DNA of 64,000 nt. Source: Elephas maximus indicus (Eukaryota; Chordata; Mammalia; Proboscidea; Elephantidae). The stretch is taken from NCBI RefSeq assembly GCF_024166365.1, contig NC_064825.1, forward strand, positions 107,336,480 to 107,400,479. The letters are read 5' to 3'. The notes under the pieces were generated by a model. It was not told where the DNA came from and did not search any database. It saw only the letters and a list, made by a program, of their open reading frames with translations. A program made the position numbers and the translations under genes. Positions 23,601 through 34,454 of this stretch are shown piece by piece (position 1 is the stretch's first letter; the number at the start of each line of letters is the position of its first letter).

Positions 23601-24492
23601 GACCTCTGAGCACTGCTTTTGCTGTGTCCCAGAGGTTTTGATAGGAAGTATTTTCATTCTCGTTGCTTTCTATGAATTTCCTTATTCCCTCCTTGATGTC
23701 TTCTATAACCCAGTCTTTTTTCAGGAGGGTATTGTTCATTTTCCAAGTATTTAATTTCTTTTCCCTCGTTTTTCTGTTATTGATCTCTAGTTTTATTGCC
23801 TTGTGGTCTGAGAAGATGCTTTGTAATATTTCGATGTTTTGGACTCTGCAAAGGTTTGTTTTATGACCTAATATGTGGTCTATTCTAGAGAATGTTCCAT
23901 GTGCGCTAGAAAAAAAAGTATATTTTGCAGCAGTTGGGTGGAGAGTTCTGTATAAGTCAATGAGGTCAAGTTGGTTGATTGTTGTAATTAGATCTTCCGT
24001 GTCTCTGTTGAGCTTCTTACTGGATGTCCTGTCCTTCTCCGAAAGTGGTGTGTTGAAGTCTCCTACTATAATTGTGGAGGTATCTATCTCACTTTTCAGT
24101 TCTGTTAAAATTTGATTTATATATCTTGCAGCCCTGTCATTGGGTGCATAAATATTTAATATGGTTATGTCTTCCTGATCAATTGTCCCTTTTATCATTA
24201 TATAGTGTCCTTCTTTATCCTTTGTGGTGGATTTAAGTCTAAAGTCTATTTTGTCAGAAATTAATATTGCTACTCCTCTTCTTTTTTGCTTATTGTTTGC
24301 TTGATATACTTTTTTCCATCCTTTGAGTTTTAGTTTGTTTGTGTCTCTAAGTCTAAGGTGTGTCTCTTGTAGGCAGCATATAGATGGATCGTGTTTCTTT
24401 ATCCAGTCTGTGACTCTCTGTCTCTTTATTGGTGCATTTAGTCCATTTACATTCAGGGTAATTATAGATAAATAAGTTTTTAGTGCTGTCAT
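20677..24492 (-). CDS. LINE-1 ORF2 protein, endonuclease and reverse transcriptase, intact
   Basis: An uninterrupted frame of 1271 aa, close to the roughly 1275 aa of human L1 ORF2p. The APE-type endonuclease is N-terminal: NVNGLN near residue 14, QETH near 42-45, GDFNTPL near 144 and [14 protein letters not shown] near 203-230. The reverse transcriptase centre shows [11 protein letters not shown], a [15 protein letters not shown] stretch and the catalytic FADD (LFADDMIIY). The C-terminal cysteine-rich motif reads [18 protein letters not shown]. The protein nicks the target and copies L1 RNA at the nick. A full frame with all motifs suggests a recent insertion, although ORF1 of the same copy is broken. 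Confidence 0.95.
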   Translation of the reverse strand: MTALKTYLSIITLNVNGLNAPIKRQRVTDWIKKHDPSICCLQETHLRLRDTNKLKLKGWKKVYQANNKQKRRGVAILISDKIDFRLKSTTKDKEGHYIMIKGTIDQEDITILNIYAPNDRAARYINQILTELKSEIDTSTIIVGDFNTPLSEKDRTSSKKLNRDTEDLITTINQLDLIDLYRTLHPTAAKYTFFSSAHGTFSRIDHILGHKTNLCRVQNIEILQSIFSDHKAIKLEINNRKTREKKLNTWKMNNTLLKKDWVIEDIKEGIRKFIESNENENTSYQNLWDTAKAVLRGQIISINAHIQKEERAKIRELSLQLEQIESEQQKNPSGTRRKQIIKIRAELNELENRKTIERINKAKSWFFEKINKIDKPLARLTKEIQERKQITRIRNEKDHITTEPNEIKRIISDYYEKLYSNKFENLEEMDEFLEKHYLPKLTHSEVEQLNRPITKKEIETVIKKLPTKKSPGPDGFTAEFYQIFREELTPLLLKVFQSIENDGILPNSFYEATISLVPKPGKDITKKENYRPISLMNIDAKILNKILANRIQQHIKKIIHPDQVGFIPGMQGWFNIRKTINVIHHINKTKDKNHMILSIDAEKAFDKVQHPFMIKTLTKIGMEGKFLNIIKGIYAKPTANITLNGENLKAFPLRTGTRQGCPLSPLLFNIVLEVLARAIRLDKEIKGIRIGKEEVKLSLFADDMIIYTENPKESSRKLLKLIEEFGRVSGYKINIQKSLGFLYINKKNTEEEITKSIPFTVAPKKIRYLGINLTKDVKDLYKENYKALLQEIQKDILKWKNIPCSWIGRLNIVKMSILPKAIYTFNALPIQIPMSYFKGIEKQITNFIWKGKKPRISKALLKKKKKVGGLTLPGFRTYYTATVVKTAWYWYNNRHIDQRNRIENPDIDPSTYEQLIFDKGPVSINWGKESLFNKWCWHNWISICKRMKQDPYLTPCTKTNSKWIKDLNIKTKTIKIMEEKIGTTLGALIQGINRIQNITKNDEEKPDNWELLKIKHLCSSKDFTKRVKRPPTDWERIFSYDISDQRLISKINMILSKLNHKKTNNPIKKWAKDMNTHFSKEDIQAANRYMRKCSRSLAIREMQIKTTMRFHLTPARLALIQKTQNNKCWRGCGEIGTLIHCWWECQMVQPLWKSIWRYLKQLEIELPYNPEIPLLGIYPRDTRAFIQTDICTPMFIAALFTIAKSWKQPRCPSTDEWVNKLWYIHTMEYYTSIKNSDESLKHFITWRNLEGIMLSEMSQRQKDKYCIRPLL

Positions 24493-24755
24493 TTTGATGC
24501 CTTTTTATGTGTGTTGTTGACAATTTCATTTTTCCACATACTTTTTTGTGCTGAGGCGTTTTTCTTAGTAAATTGTGAGATCCTCACTTTCATAGTGTTT
24601 GACTTTATGTTAGTTGAGTCGTTACGTTTTTCTTGGTTTTTGTCTTGAGTTATAGAGTTGTTATACCTTTTTGTGGTTACCTCATTATATACCCCTATTT
24701 TTCTAAGTAAAAACCTAACTTGTATTGTTCTATATCGCCTTGTATCACTCTCCAT
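24489..24755 (-). other. open frame in the LINE-1 inter-ORF spacer
   Basis: An 88-codon frame from ATG 24755 ends in a TGA that overlaps the ORF2 start codon as ATGA. It has no recognised domain and is rich in Lys, Asn and Thr. It could be chance, or it could matter for how ribosomes reach ORF2. I do not claim it is a protein. Confidence 0.3.
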
Positions 24756-24950
24756 ATGGCAGTTCAATGCCTCCTGTATTTAGTCCCTCTTTTTGATTAT
24801 TGTGATCTTTTACCTATTGACTTCCATGATTCTCTGTTATGTGTATTTTTTTTTTAATTAATCTTAATTTGTTTGTTTTTGTGATTTCCCTATTTGAGTT
24901 GATATCAGGACATTCTGTTTTGTGACCTTGTGTTGTGCTGATATCTGATA

Positions 24951-25967
24951 TTATTGGTTCTCTGACCAAACAATATCCTTTAGTATTTCTTGTAGCTTTG
25001 GTTTGGTTTTTGCAAATTCTCTAAACTTGTGTTTGTCTGTAAATATCTTAATTTCGCCTTCATATTTCAGAGAGAGTTTTGCTGGATATATGATCCTTGG
25101 TTGGCAGTTTTTCTCCTTCAGTGTTCTGTATATGTCGTCCCATTCCCTTCTTGCCTGCATGGTTTCTGCTGAGTAGTCAGAACATATTCTTACTGATTCT
25201 CCCTTGAAGGAAACCTTTCTTTTCTCCCTGGCTGCTTTTAAAATTTTCTGTTTATCTTTGGTTTTGGTGAGTTTGATGATAATATGTCTTGGTGTCTTTC
25301 TTTTTGTATCAATCTTAAATGGGGTTCGATGAGCATCTTAGATAGATATCCTTTCGTCTTTCATGATGTCAGGGAAGTTTTCTGTCAGAAGTTCTTCAAC
25401 TATTTTCTCTGTGTTTTCTGTCCCCCCTCCCTGTTCTGGGACTCCAATCACCCGCAGGTTATCCTTCTTGATAGAGTCCCACATAATTCTTAGGTTTTCT
25501 TCATTTTTTTAAATTCTTTTATCTGATTTTTTTTCAGCTATGTTGGTGTTGATTCCCTGGTCCTCCAGATGTCCCAGTCTGCATTCTAATTGCTCGAGTC
25601 TGCTCCTCTGACTTCCTAGTGTGTTGTCTAATTCTGTTATTTTATTGTTAATCTTTTGGATTTCTACATGTTGTCTCTCTATGGATTCTTGCAACTTATT
25701 AATTTTTCCAGTATGTTCTTGAATAATCTTTTTGAGTTCTTCAACAGTTTTATCAGTGTGTTCCTTGGCTTTTTCTGCAGATATCCTAATTTCATTTGTG
25801 ATATCATTAAGCATTCTGTAAATTAGTTTTTTATATTCTGTATCTGATAATTCCAAAATTGTATCTTCATTTGGGAAAGATTTTGATTCTTTTGTTTGGG
25901 GGGTTGGAGAAGCTGTCACGGTCTGCTTCTTTAAGTGGTTTGATATGGATTGTTGTCTCCGAGCCAT
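24951..25967 (-). pseudogene. LINE-1 ORF1 with two in-frame stops
   Basis: One frame of about 338 codons runs from ATG 25967 to the stop at 24951-24953. The first 152 residues include a basic N-terminus and a heptad-rich coiled coil (about residues 55-140). After a TAA at 25509-25511 the frame continues as KNEENLRIMWDSIKKDNLRV and GVPEQGGGTENTEKIVEELL, which is the RNA-recognition region. After a second TAA at 25338-25340 it continues as DAHRTPFKIDTKRKTPRHI and the C-terminal domain with QARREWDDIY. ORF1p is the RNA-binding trimer needed in cis for retrotransposition, so this copy should be immobile on its own. Confidence 0.85.
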
Positions 25968-27007
25968 CGCTGGGAAACTAGTTTTTCCAGAAAATCCGCT
26001 AAAAAAAAACAGCAGTCAGATCCCTATCAGAGTTCTCCCTCTGGCTCAGGCTATTCAGATGTTAATGAAGCCGCCTGGGGAGGGTGGGAGAGGGAACAGA
26101 GAGATAGGAGAGTAGCACCTCAGAATATAGCCAGAGTTGCTTGTCTTGCTTGGAATGACTATTATATCTGAGATTCCTGCGGGCGCGTCGCCTATGTGTG
26201 CTGGCTGTGTGGAGATTGCCCCCAGGGAGTCTGGCCCGCTGGAGTCACGGTCAGATCCTCCGCTTCCAGCCCCACGCCCAGCGTCAAGGCTTCCCTACTG
26301 GGACGGTGCACTCTCGACTCCAAAATCAGTCGCTGCCTCCCGGGGACTTCTCGTCCCTCCAGCCGCGTGGCCGTGCCGCCCCCGTGAACCAGGTGGGCCC
26401 CCTCCCGGGGTTAGTTCAGATGGGTGGAGTAGCTCCCCGTGCTTGTGCCGCGACCGAGTGTCCCGGCTGGAACGCTGTTCTCCCCGCTCCAATACCAGTC
26501 GCTGCCTCCCGGGGACTTCTCCTACCGGCTGCGTCCCACGCCGCCCGCGCGACCCGGCTGGTCACCTTCCCGGGGTTAGTTCAGGGGGTGGAGCAACTCT
26601 CCGTGTTTATGGCGTACCTGCGTGCAGTCCAAATCTCTGCGGGATGGTTCCCCGGCTCGGATGCTGCTCTTTCTGCTCCAAGATCAGTCACTGCCTCCCG
26701 GGGACTTCTCCTAACGGCTGCGTCCCACGCCACCCGTGGAACCGGCTGGTCCCCCTCCCGGGGTTAGTTCAGGGGGGTGGAGCAGGTCTCTGTGCTTGTG
26801 CCGTACCTGACTGGTACGCTGGCTCCAGGCTCTGGAAACAATCGCTGCTTCCCCGTATTAGTTCGTTCTCCGTCTCTAAATCTGTGTTTGTTGTTCAGGG
26901 TTCGTAGATTGTTATGTATGTGATCGATTCACTTGTTTTTCCGTGTCTTTGTTGTAAGAGGGATCCGAGGTAGCGTCTGCCTAGTCCGCCATCTTGGCTC
27001 CGCCTCC
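25968..27007 (-). promoter_or_regulatory. LINE-1 5' UTR with GC-rich tandem monomers and YY1-type start
   Basis: The 1.04-kb UTR is the only CpG-rich stretch in the window. A landmark CGCTGCCTCCCGGGGACTT (plus strand) recurs at 26331, 26500 and 26689, with a partial match at 26843, giving monomers of about 169, 189 and 154 bp. A second landmark, CCCGGGGTTAGTTCAG, recurs in step. The extreme 5' end carries a YY1-like CAAGATGGC on the minus strand (26988-26996). Internal L1 promoters of mouse are built of monomers, so this is probably the L1 promoter. Plus-strand open frames of up to 256 codons here reflect GC content, not genes. Confidence 0.8.
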
Positions 27008-27020
27008 CCATTGTACCTTT

Positions 27021-27345
27021 AATCACTGAGTATATTCATGAGCATCTTTACATCATGAAGGTCTCTAGAGCACTATACAGATACCTTAAGTTGTTTTGCT
27101 ACTTTCCTTGAATTGCACCTTAACTTTTCCCACTGGGGAATATGTAAATTGTCCTAGATAATTAACAGGCATGTCAAGGTTTTTTTTGTTTTTTTTTTTA
27201 AGTCTCTCAGATGATCTGGATGCAATTCATGAATTACTTACTTCTTCCACAGGTAATATCACAAAGAGGGAGAACAAACATAAATTCTTTCTTCTCAAGA
27301 CAGAGAAGGATCAAGATGGAAGATTTTTGCTTGTTCAATAAAGGT
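27021..27345 (+). promoter_or_regulatory. unit C exon 1-like segment with splice donor
   Basis: It aligns with the exon 1 segments of the other units and ends in AAAG|GTGAGCA with GT at 27344-27345. The O/E-like site is not preserved here, as the matching place reads CTTCTTCCACAGGTAAT. The unit's receptor is a pseudogene. Confidence 0.45.
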
Positions 27346-28880
27346 GAGCATGTAACAACTGTCTTTCATTTTAATTATCACCTGGATCTTGATAATTTCC
27401 CATGAGTCTTGCATCCTGCCTGTAGATACTCTTATGGTCACTCACAGCTAAGCCCTTTCAAGTTAACCACAACGATTTGTTATTTCCTTTGTTATCTAGA
27501 GTTCCCTGGGTCCTTATGCTGTTTTCAGTGTATAAATCCTATTAATCAAATATGTATCCCAATTCTATCTTATTTGTATGAGCTGCTATTGCCATTGGGA
27601 TACTGCAAGGGAAGAGGGATTTTTTTATATCTGAAAACTTCATTTCTCATCTCCCACAATCTATTAGAATTATGACTGTCAGAAGAAATACAGGATACAA
27701 AATTATGTTTAAATTTCAGACTTAAAAAATGACTAATTTTTTAGTATAAATATGTTCTATGCAATATTTGATTAATTGCAAAGGTTTTTTTCATAAAAAT
27801 GTTTACTTAAATTTGAACATAAGTAGGAAAAACCCAATATTTGATAAACTGGGAACATTTTAAGAATAGCATTCCCATTCAAATACATGGTGTTTCATTG
27901 TTGTGGTGCTGGTTGAAGCTTTTTGGTTATTTGTTCTCCTTAGTAGGTTGCTTAAAAATGGACCTGATTGTTTAAAAAGGGCATTGCAAACTGATTGAGT
28001 GGACAGACAAGTACATTGAGTGCTTTGTTTAAAGTTACAGAATAATGGAGAACTCGCTGAGCCCAAATAAATCTTGCCTGATATCACTGGATCTGCATAT
28101 TTTTGTGTCCTGCCTGCTCAAATGCTTATCAGCAAATGAGGGTATTTTAAATATATTCATAGAGATGTTAAAAACAAATCATAGATATTCTCTTCCACAA
28201 AAGGAGAATGGGAGGAGAGAAAGAATCCAGTCATCTGCAGAAAGAGTGGTAACTGACAGTAAATGGGACATAGACTCAATAAAACTAGAATATATTTTAA
28301 TATTGAAGACTTCAAAGCTGTTGGAATGGCACTCAGTCCCAAGTTCCTTTGCACAATTCAGTGCAGCTCATACCACAATAAAATCTTACATTACAGGTTC
28401 TGTTATAAGCAAATTTCAGATAAAATTTTCAAAAGAACGTAGGCTTATCACTATTATATAACGTTTGGTTCAGGACATGGAAGGGAGATTTGGACTCAGT
28501 TGAGAAACAGCAGACTATTTTAGGAAGAAGGGGGTGGAAGTGGCTCACCAATCTTTAGTACTGCCCTCCACTTTATGTCCTGCACAAGGTGTGCAAAATC
28601 GACACCAATAGTGAACAACCCCTAGACTGATGTCATCCTCCTGACCATTTTAGCCAGCCACAGGACCGAAAGTCATCCTTAATAGACACCTGCTGCAAAG
28701 AGCATTTGGGCTGCTGCTGATCCAAACAGTAAGTATGAACCTTCTGGGTGCCCTTAAAAAGTTTTACCTGATAGTTGTGCAGGTTAACCTGTATATTACA
28801 TTAATTCTAATATTTTAATTCTGTGTTTATGTCACTGAATGTTTTGAACTGCAACTTCTATTGCAATTTAAATATTTATC
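27346..28880 (+). other. first part of inferred intron, unit C
   Basis: Diverged homologue of the introns of A, B, D and E. At about 27660 it lacks the RTE tail that the four others share. At about 28880 the homology stops and resumes at about 39590. Confidence 0.5.
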
Positions 28881-29284
28881 CTTTCAGAACGGTTTCATAT
28901 TTTTTTTTTACAAATAATGTGTCCACATATATAACTTGCAGAAATAAGTAAACTTTCTGCCACTGCATGCTTGGGCATATGTTGTAAGTGTCTCATGACA
29001 TCTCCAGAAGTGACTTTTGATCTTATTCACCCATCCTCTCATATTACAGGCAAATCATATTGATCTGCCCACTTTCTTTCATTTTGTTCATTTTCTGTAA
29101 TCTCCTCCTTATGTGTATAAAAATATTCCAAAAATGTTATTTTTTATCATAATCACATAATAAAGTTGTAAGCCACAGACAAGCAGCCGTGGACCAAGTG
29201 GTAGTCCCACAGTAATCAGAAAATAAACAATCAAAAATGTGCATTTGCTTCTATTAATTTGATAATTATAGTCTATTAGCACAA
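28881..29284. other. unassigned AT-rich stretch
   Basis: No gene or recognisable repeat is seen between the break in unit C homology and the start of the RTE at 29285. Confidence 0.3.
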
Positions 29285-30890
29285 TATGTCTCAAGTTGCA
29301 ATATTGAAGGATTCTATGTGCAAAATATTGATCAACGAAGGAAGCATTAAAAGAAAATGGGAGGAATACACACAGTCATTACACCAAAAAGAATTGGTCA
29401 GCGTTCAACGATTTTGCTAGGTAGCATATTATCAAGAACTGATGGTATTGGAAGAAAACATTTTAGCTGCACTGAAGGCAATGGCAAAAAAACAAGGCTC
29501 CAGGAATTAACCAAATACCAATTGAAATGTTTCAATAAATATAGCAGTGCTAGAAGTGCTCACTCATCTATGTCAAAAAATTTGAAAGACAGTTACCTGG
29601 CAAGCCAACTGGAAGAGATCCATATTTGTGCCCATTCCAAAGAAAGGTGATCCAAAAGAATGCAGAAATCATCAAACAATATTATACTATCACAACAAGT
29701 AAAATGTTGGTGAAGATAATTCAAAAGGAATTACAGCAGTACATCCATGGGGAACTGCCACAGATTCCAGCTGGACTCAGAAGAATATGTGGACAAGGCA
29801 TATCGTTGCTGATTTGAAATGGACCTTGGCTGAAAGCAGGGAATAATGGGAAGATATTTACTTGTGTTTTGTTGACTATGCAAAGGCATTGGACTATGTG
29901 GATCATAACAAATTAAGGATAATATTGCAAAAATTAGGAATTCCAGAACACTTAATTTTGCTCGTGAGAAACCTGTACATAGGTCAAAAGGCAGTCTTTG
30001 GAGGAGAACAAGTGGATACTGCCTAGTTTAAAATCATGGAAGGTGCGCCTCAGGGTTGTATCCTTTGACCGTACTTATTCAGTCTGTATGCTAAGCAAAT
30101 AACCGGAGAACCTGAACTATACGAAGAAGAATGTGGCAACAAATTAGAGGAAGACTCATTGATGAAGATCAAAGACTACAGCCTTGAGTAGGGATGACAT
30201 TTCAACGTAAATAAAACCAAAATACTCACAACTGGACCAATAAGCAACATTATGATAAATGGAGAAAAGACTGAAGTTGTCAAGGCTTTCATTTTACTTG
30301 GATCCACCATTAATGCCTATGGAAGCAGCAATCAAGAAATTAAATGACGTATTGTAGTGTGCAAATATTCAGCAATAGACCTCTTTAAAGTGTTAAAACA
30401 CAAAGATGACACTTTGAGGATTAAGGTGTGCCTGACCCAAGCCATGGCATTTTCAATCATCTTATGTGTATGCAAAAGTTTAACAATGAATAAGACAGAT
30501 TGAAGGAGAGTGGATGCCTTTGAATTATGATGTTGGTGAAGAATATTTAATGTGCCATGGAGTGCCAGAAGAATAAACAAGACTGCTTTGTAAGAAGTAC
30601 AGCCAGAGTTCTCCTTAGAAGCCAGGATGGCAAGACTTTGTCTCACATACTTTAGATGTATTATCAGGAGGAGTCAGTCCCTGGAGAAGGACATCATGTT
30701 TGGTAAGGTAGAAGGTCAGTATAAAAGAGGAAGAGTCTGGATGAGATGGACTGACACAGTGACTGCAACAGTGGGCTCAAACATGATAATGATTATGAGG
30801 ATGGCACTGGACCTGGCAGTGTTTTGTTCTATTGCACACTGGGTCACTACGAGTTGAAGATGACTCCAGGACGCCTAAGAACAACAAACG
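29285..30890 (+). mobile_element. RTE/BovB-type LINE, reverse transcriptase half and 3' end
   Basis: Broken frames encode KRKWEEYTQSL (29349 on), IFVPIPKKGDPKECRNH, KKDIYLCFVDYAKALDYVDH near 29850-29905 and the C-terminal LEKDIMFGKVEGQYKRGR near 30680. The end has GGGTCACTACGAGTTGAAG and a short AACAACAAA run. Several stops and shifts make it inactive. It starts in the protein roughly where the 16986-18735 fragment leaves off. Confidence 0.8.
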
Positions 30891-31039
30891 TCTTTGTAGT
30901 ATTCTCTGCTTTCAGCCATGACACATCTGACATAAGCAGTTATAGCCCTCATCCCACATCTTTCTGTCAATCTACTGCAGCAATCACTTTTAAATTATCT
31001 TCACTAAAATATTACTTGTGTGTGATATTATCATTACAA

Positions 31040-31190
31040 TCCAGACTGCAAGCTTCATAAAGGAATGGGCAAGACTGATTTTTGTTGACTACTCTACCCA
31101 GCTTTTAGGACTGTGTCTGTCCCATGGAACAAATTCAATAAATATTTCTTAAATGAAAGAATAGATAAATGAATGAATGGAGAGCCATCT
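31040..31190 (+). mobile_element. L2 LINE 3' end remnant
   Basis: CTGCAAGCTTCATAAAGG, TTTAGGACTGTGTCTGTCCC, CAATAAATATTTCTTAAATG and a GAATGAATG end are the typical order of an L2 3' end. Confidence 0.65.
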
Positions 31191-31295
31191 TCCTGTAGAA
31201 ATAAGTAGGGATCCCATCTTTTAAAATGGAATTCTGAAGTTTGAAGGTGGGAGTTGGACGACCCTGTTGCATTTATTTTCATGCAGTGGTTAATA

Positions 31296-31442
31296 GAGGG
31301 AAACCCTGGTGGCATAGTGGTTAACCCAAAGGTTGGCAGTTCAACTTCACCAGGTGCTCCTTGGAAACTCTATGGGCAGTTCTACTCTGTCCTATTGGGT
31401 CACTATGAGTCGGAATTGACTTGATGGCAATGGGTTTGTTCG
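31296..31442 (+). repeat. AfroSINE
   Basis: Starts GGAAACCCTGGTGGCATAGT and ends in a CTTGATGGCAATGGGTTTGT-like tail. It is nearly full length with a small deletion in the head. Confidence 0.88.
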
Positions 31443-32062
31443 TTTGCGTTTGATCAGTAGAGTCTCAGGAACATAACATATTTGTTGTACTTTACTAAAT
31501 ATCTATGTTACTTGCCAGGGTATACATTGCTCACTGAGGAGAATGTAGTTCAATTATCTTAGAAGAAAATAAAAATAGATATGCTTTATTTGTGGATTCT
31601 CAGGGTATTTCAGACCTTAGACATTTTAGTGTTTTGCAGAGACTAAGTCCCAAAAGAAGGATCACAACCTTAATAACGCCGACCCTATGACTTGGATTCA
31701 GAAGCAGCACTTTCTGTTCTTTGTTGGATTAAATTAGCTGTGTGTTCATTCTGCCATAACTGACCCCTTTAAGCCACTTCCATGATCATCAAAGCTGTAA
31801 ATCCCATTGGTGAAAAACAGAAAAATTGTACTCATCCAAAAGCCAGTAAATAAAACTAAGCTGACAAGTACCACTACCTCTAATGAATATCTAATGACAA
31901 AAAGTAAGATGAGTTATTTATCTCAAAGTGTTTAACCCCAGTCCAAGCCAGCAAAGTGTTTAGATGTACAAAATCTTCAAGAAGACTCAAAAAATATACG
32001 ATAGTGATACTAAACATCTCAACCTGAATGTGTCTGAAACAGTGACATAAATATGACCAACT
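31443..32062. other. unassigned stretch
   Basis: No gene or clear repeat is seen between the AfroSINE and the LTR fossil. Confidence 0.3.
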
Positions 32063-32487
32063 GATATGGATTTAATTGTGTCTTCTCAAAATATGTGTTG
32101 AAACCTCAACACCTGTGCTTACAAAGATGACCCTGTTTGGAAATAGGAATTTTGTTCTGTTATCTGTTATGTTAACCTGGCCATGCCAGAGTATGACGAG
32201 TCCTAAACCTAATCACTTCTGCATTACAAAAAGAAGAATAGACACAGCCAAACAGACAGAGAGAAGAGGAGGATAGACAACAGAGACAGATGCACGTACA
32301 AGCCCAGGAATGCCTGGGATTTCTGGCAGCTACTAGAAGCTGAAATAGACTCAGAAGCATCTCCCTCTAAAGCCACACTCAGAATTTGGACTTCCTGCTC
32401 CTGGCACTGTGGGAAAGTAAATTCCTCTTTTTAAAACCACTCACTCGTGGTATATTTTGTTATGGCAGCACTAGGTAACTAAGATAC
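32063..32487 (+). mobile_element. old solo-LTR-like fossil
   Basis: Starts TGATATGGATTTAATTGTGT and ends TTATGGCAGCACTAGGTAAC, the plus-orientation counterpart of the family seen in minus orientation at 925 and 33936. It looks MaLR/ERVL-like. It has no internal genes and is an ancient fossil. Confidence 0.55.
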
Positions 32488-32794
32488 TAATTGAACTATG
32501 AACATGGAATTTTATCCTTTTTTTAGAGGAGAGGACTATGGAATCACTAATAACAGATGAATAGAATGTTGAACATCTGCATACATACACATACATGAAT
32601 GTTTTTATGTATTTATATATACAAAAATGTATATGTTCATGTACAACAGGGAAATTTAATTAATTTTTTTGTAGTAAGATTCCCCAAAATATCTGGAAAA
32701 TTTAAAGACTCATAAAGGGTGTTGAATAAGCTAACTAAATGTTATTTTATGGATAAATGAAGAGACTGACCATTTGCAGCCTTCATCTTGTAGT

Positions 32795-32885
32795 TAGATG
32801 TGCTAACTTTGTGACACTAGACAAGTTATTTAATAGCTACAAGATCAAATTTTCATTTCTACAACAAGGAGAATTCTGTTTCCAT
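32795..32885 (+). repeat. MIR SINE remnant
   Basis: 'tttgtgacactagacaagtt' followed by 'ttttcatttctacaacaagg' fits the MIR core in order. Confidence 0.55.
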
Positions 32886-33127
32886 TCAGTTCTGCCTTGA
32901 ATTGCCCCTGAGGGATGATGAATACAATGCTCTTTTGCAATGCCTGGCATGTGGTGTGCTCCATATATTTTTCTCTGAAGTTTTGTACACAAGGTGGAGA
33001 GCAGAGTTAGAAAAGCCAAACTAGCTGCCCCCTTCTTAAACACACATGCACATACATACATATATATAATCACATATATCATATAGAATATTTTTCCAAA
33101 AATTTTATGCTTATAACAGATTTTTTA

Positions 33128-33195
33128 AGATTATCCTACAGAGTGAGATTTTAGCTGATTATAAAATCAGCTAAAGTCTCACTCTGTAATAATCT
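33128..33195. repeat. near-perfect palindrome of about 66 bp
   Basis: The left arm, AGATTATCCTACAGAGTGAG then ATTTTAGCTGATT, pairs with the right arm, AATCAGCTAAAGTCTCACTC then TGTAATAATCT. Arms are about 31-33 nt with two or three mismatches and a loop of a few bases. It could be a miniature inverted-repeat element or a template-switch product. Confidence 0.85.
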
Positions 33196-33429
33196 AGGTG
33201 AAAGATGATGTTGGCTTGGGCTTCAGTTTTAAGAGTAGATAAGTTAGTTGGCTTATGGATAGTGTTATTTTGAAGGTAGATCATACAGAATTTTCTGATG
33301 TATTGGATATGGAGTGTATTAGAAAGAGAAGAGAGAAAGGTTTCTCCAACATTTGTTTCTTTGTTTAAGTAATCTCATCTGGGCAAATGGAAGTATAGTG
33401 TTATCATTGACTTGAGTTGGAGGACACTA

Positions 33430-33905
33430 TGAGTGTAGCAAATTTGGGGGATGGGTGCATGATAAGTTCAGTTTTGGTCATGTTGTGTTGCTTTGTAATA
33501 TTCACATAGATATATAAGTAGGTAGTTGAATTATAAATATAAAGTTTGGGAAAGAGTTTAGTGGTAGAGATATAAATTCAGGAGTTATAAGTATATAGAT
33601 CATATTTAAAACCATGAGACTGAATAAGATCACTTGGGAAAAAAGTGTAAATGGAAAAGACAAGAAGGTCAAGGACTAAGATCTGAGTTACTCCAACATT
33701 AAGAAACAGAGAGAAAGGAACAAAAGCAAAGAAGGATGAGCAGGTCCAACTCATGTAGTAGGACAAAAACTCAGAGTCCAGTGTCCTGAAAGCTAAAAGA
33801 AGAAAGCCTTTCCATGAGGAGTAAGCAATCAACTCTGTCAAATGTTACCGGTAGGTCAAGAAAGATGAGGACAGAGAATTGACCACAGGGTTTAGCAAGA
33901 TAAAA
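33430..33905 (+). mobile_element. old interspersed repeat, family not named
   Basis: The order of phrases, such as GGTAGAGATATAAATTCAGG, CCATGAGACTGAATAAGATC, CAACTCTGTCAAATGTTACC and GGTCAAGAAAGATGAGGAC, is a pattern I know from a widely dispersed old mammalian repeat, but I cannot name it with confidence. It has no coding. Confidence 0.4.
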
Positions 33906-33935
33906 AGCAGTGATACTTTGACAAGAGCACTGCCT

Positions 33936-34411
33936 TTGTTATCTAGTGCTGCTATAACAGAAACACCAAAAACAAATGGCTTTAACAAAGATAAATTTAT
34001 TCTCTCACAGTCTAGGAAGCTAAAAGTCCAAATTCAGGGTGCCAACTCCAGGGGAAGGCTTTCTCTCTCTGTAGGCTCAATCTTCTCATTGATCTTCCCC
34101 TGGTCTAGAAGCTTCTCAGTGCAGGAACCCTGGGTCCAAATGATGTGCTTCCCTCCTGGTTCTTCATTATTGGTGACATGAGGGCAACCTGTCTCTCTGC
34201 TTGCTTCGCTCTTTTATATCTCACAAGAGATTGACTCAATATACAATCTAATCTTGTGCATTAAGTCCTCCCTCATTAACATCATAGTGGTAGGATTTAC
34301 AACACATAGGAAAATCGCATCAGATGATGTGGTTGGTGGATAATCATACAATACTGGGAATCATGGACTGGTCAAGTTGACACGCATTTTTGGGGGACAT
34401 AATTCAATCCA
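33936..34411 (-). mobile_element. old solo-LTR-like fossil, minus strand
   Basis: The most complete copy of the family in this window. The left end is TTATCTAGTGCTGCTATAAC and the right end GGACATAATTCAATCCATAA. It is a broken, non-coding fossil, MaLR/ERVL-like by layout. Confidence 0.6.
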
Positions 34412-34454
34412 TAACAGGCAGTTTCTCCCTGGAGTGATAGTAAAAGAAGAAGAA

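Larger units (their letters stand above)
19661..27020 (-). mobile_element. full-length LINE-1 with target-site duplication
   Basis: A 13-bp direct repeat, CCATTGTACCTTT, at 19661-19673 and 27008-27020 flanks the element. In minus orientation it starts at 27007 with GGAGGCGGAGCCAAGATGGC, carries a 1.04-kb GC-rich 5' UTR, ORF1, an unusually long 0.46-kb spacer, ORF2 and a 1.0-kb 3' UTR, and ends in AATAAA and a short A tail. The target reads CTTT/AA, as expected for the L1 endonuclease. It sits in unit C, in a segment that units A, B, D and E have uninterrupted, about 320 bp upstream of the exon 1 donor and opposite in orientation to the OR units. Confidence 0.95.
32488..33430. other. intergenic stretch with palindrome
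   Basis: AT-rich non-coding sequence with dinucleotide-like TACATA runs near 32580-32640 and 33045-33085. It holds the MIR at 32795 and the inverted repeat at 33128-33195, and nothing else I can name. Confidence 0.4.

Noticed and set aside
26137-26907. A 256-codon plus-strand open frame, and two overlapping ones, in GC-rich sequence
   Set aside because: They lie in the LINE-1 5' UTR monomers on the opposite strand. The GC content removes stops by chance, and no domain is visible.
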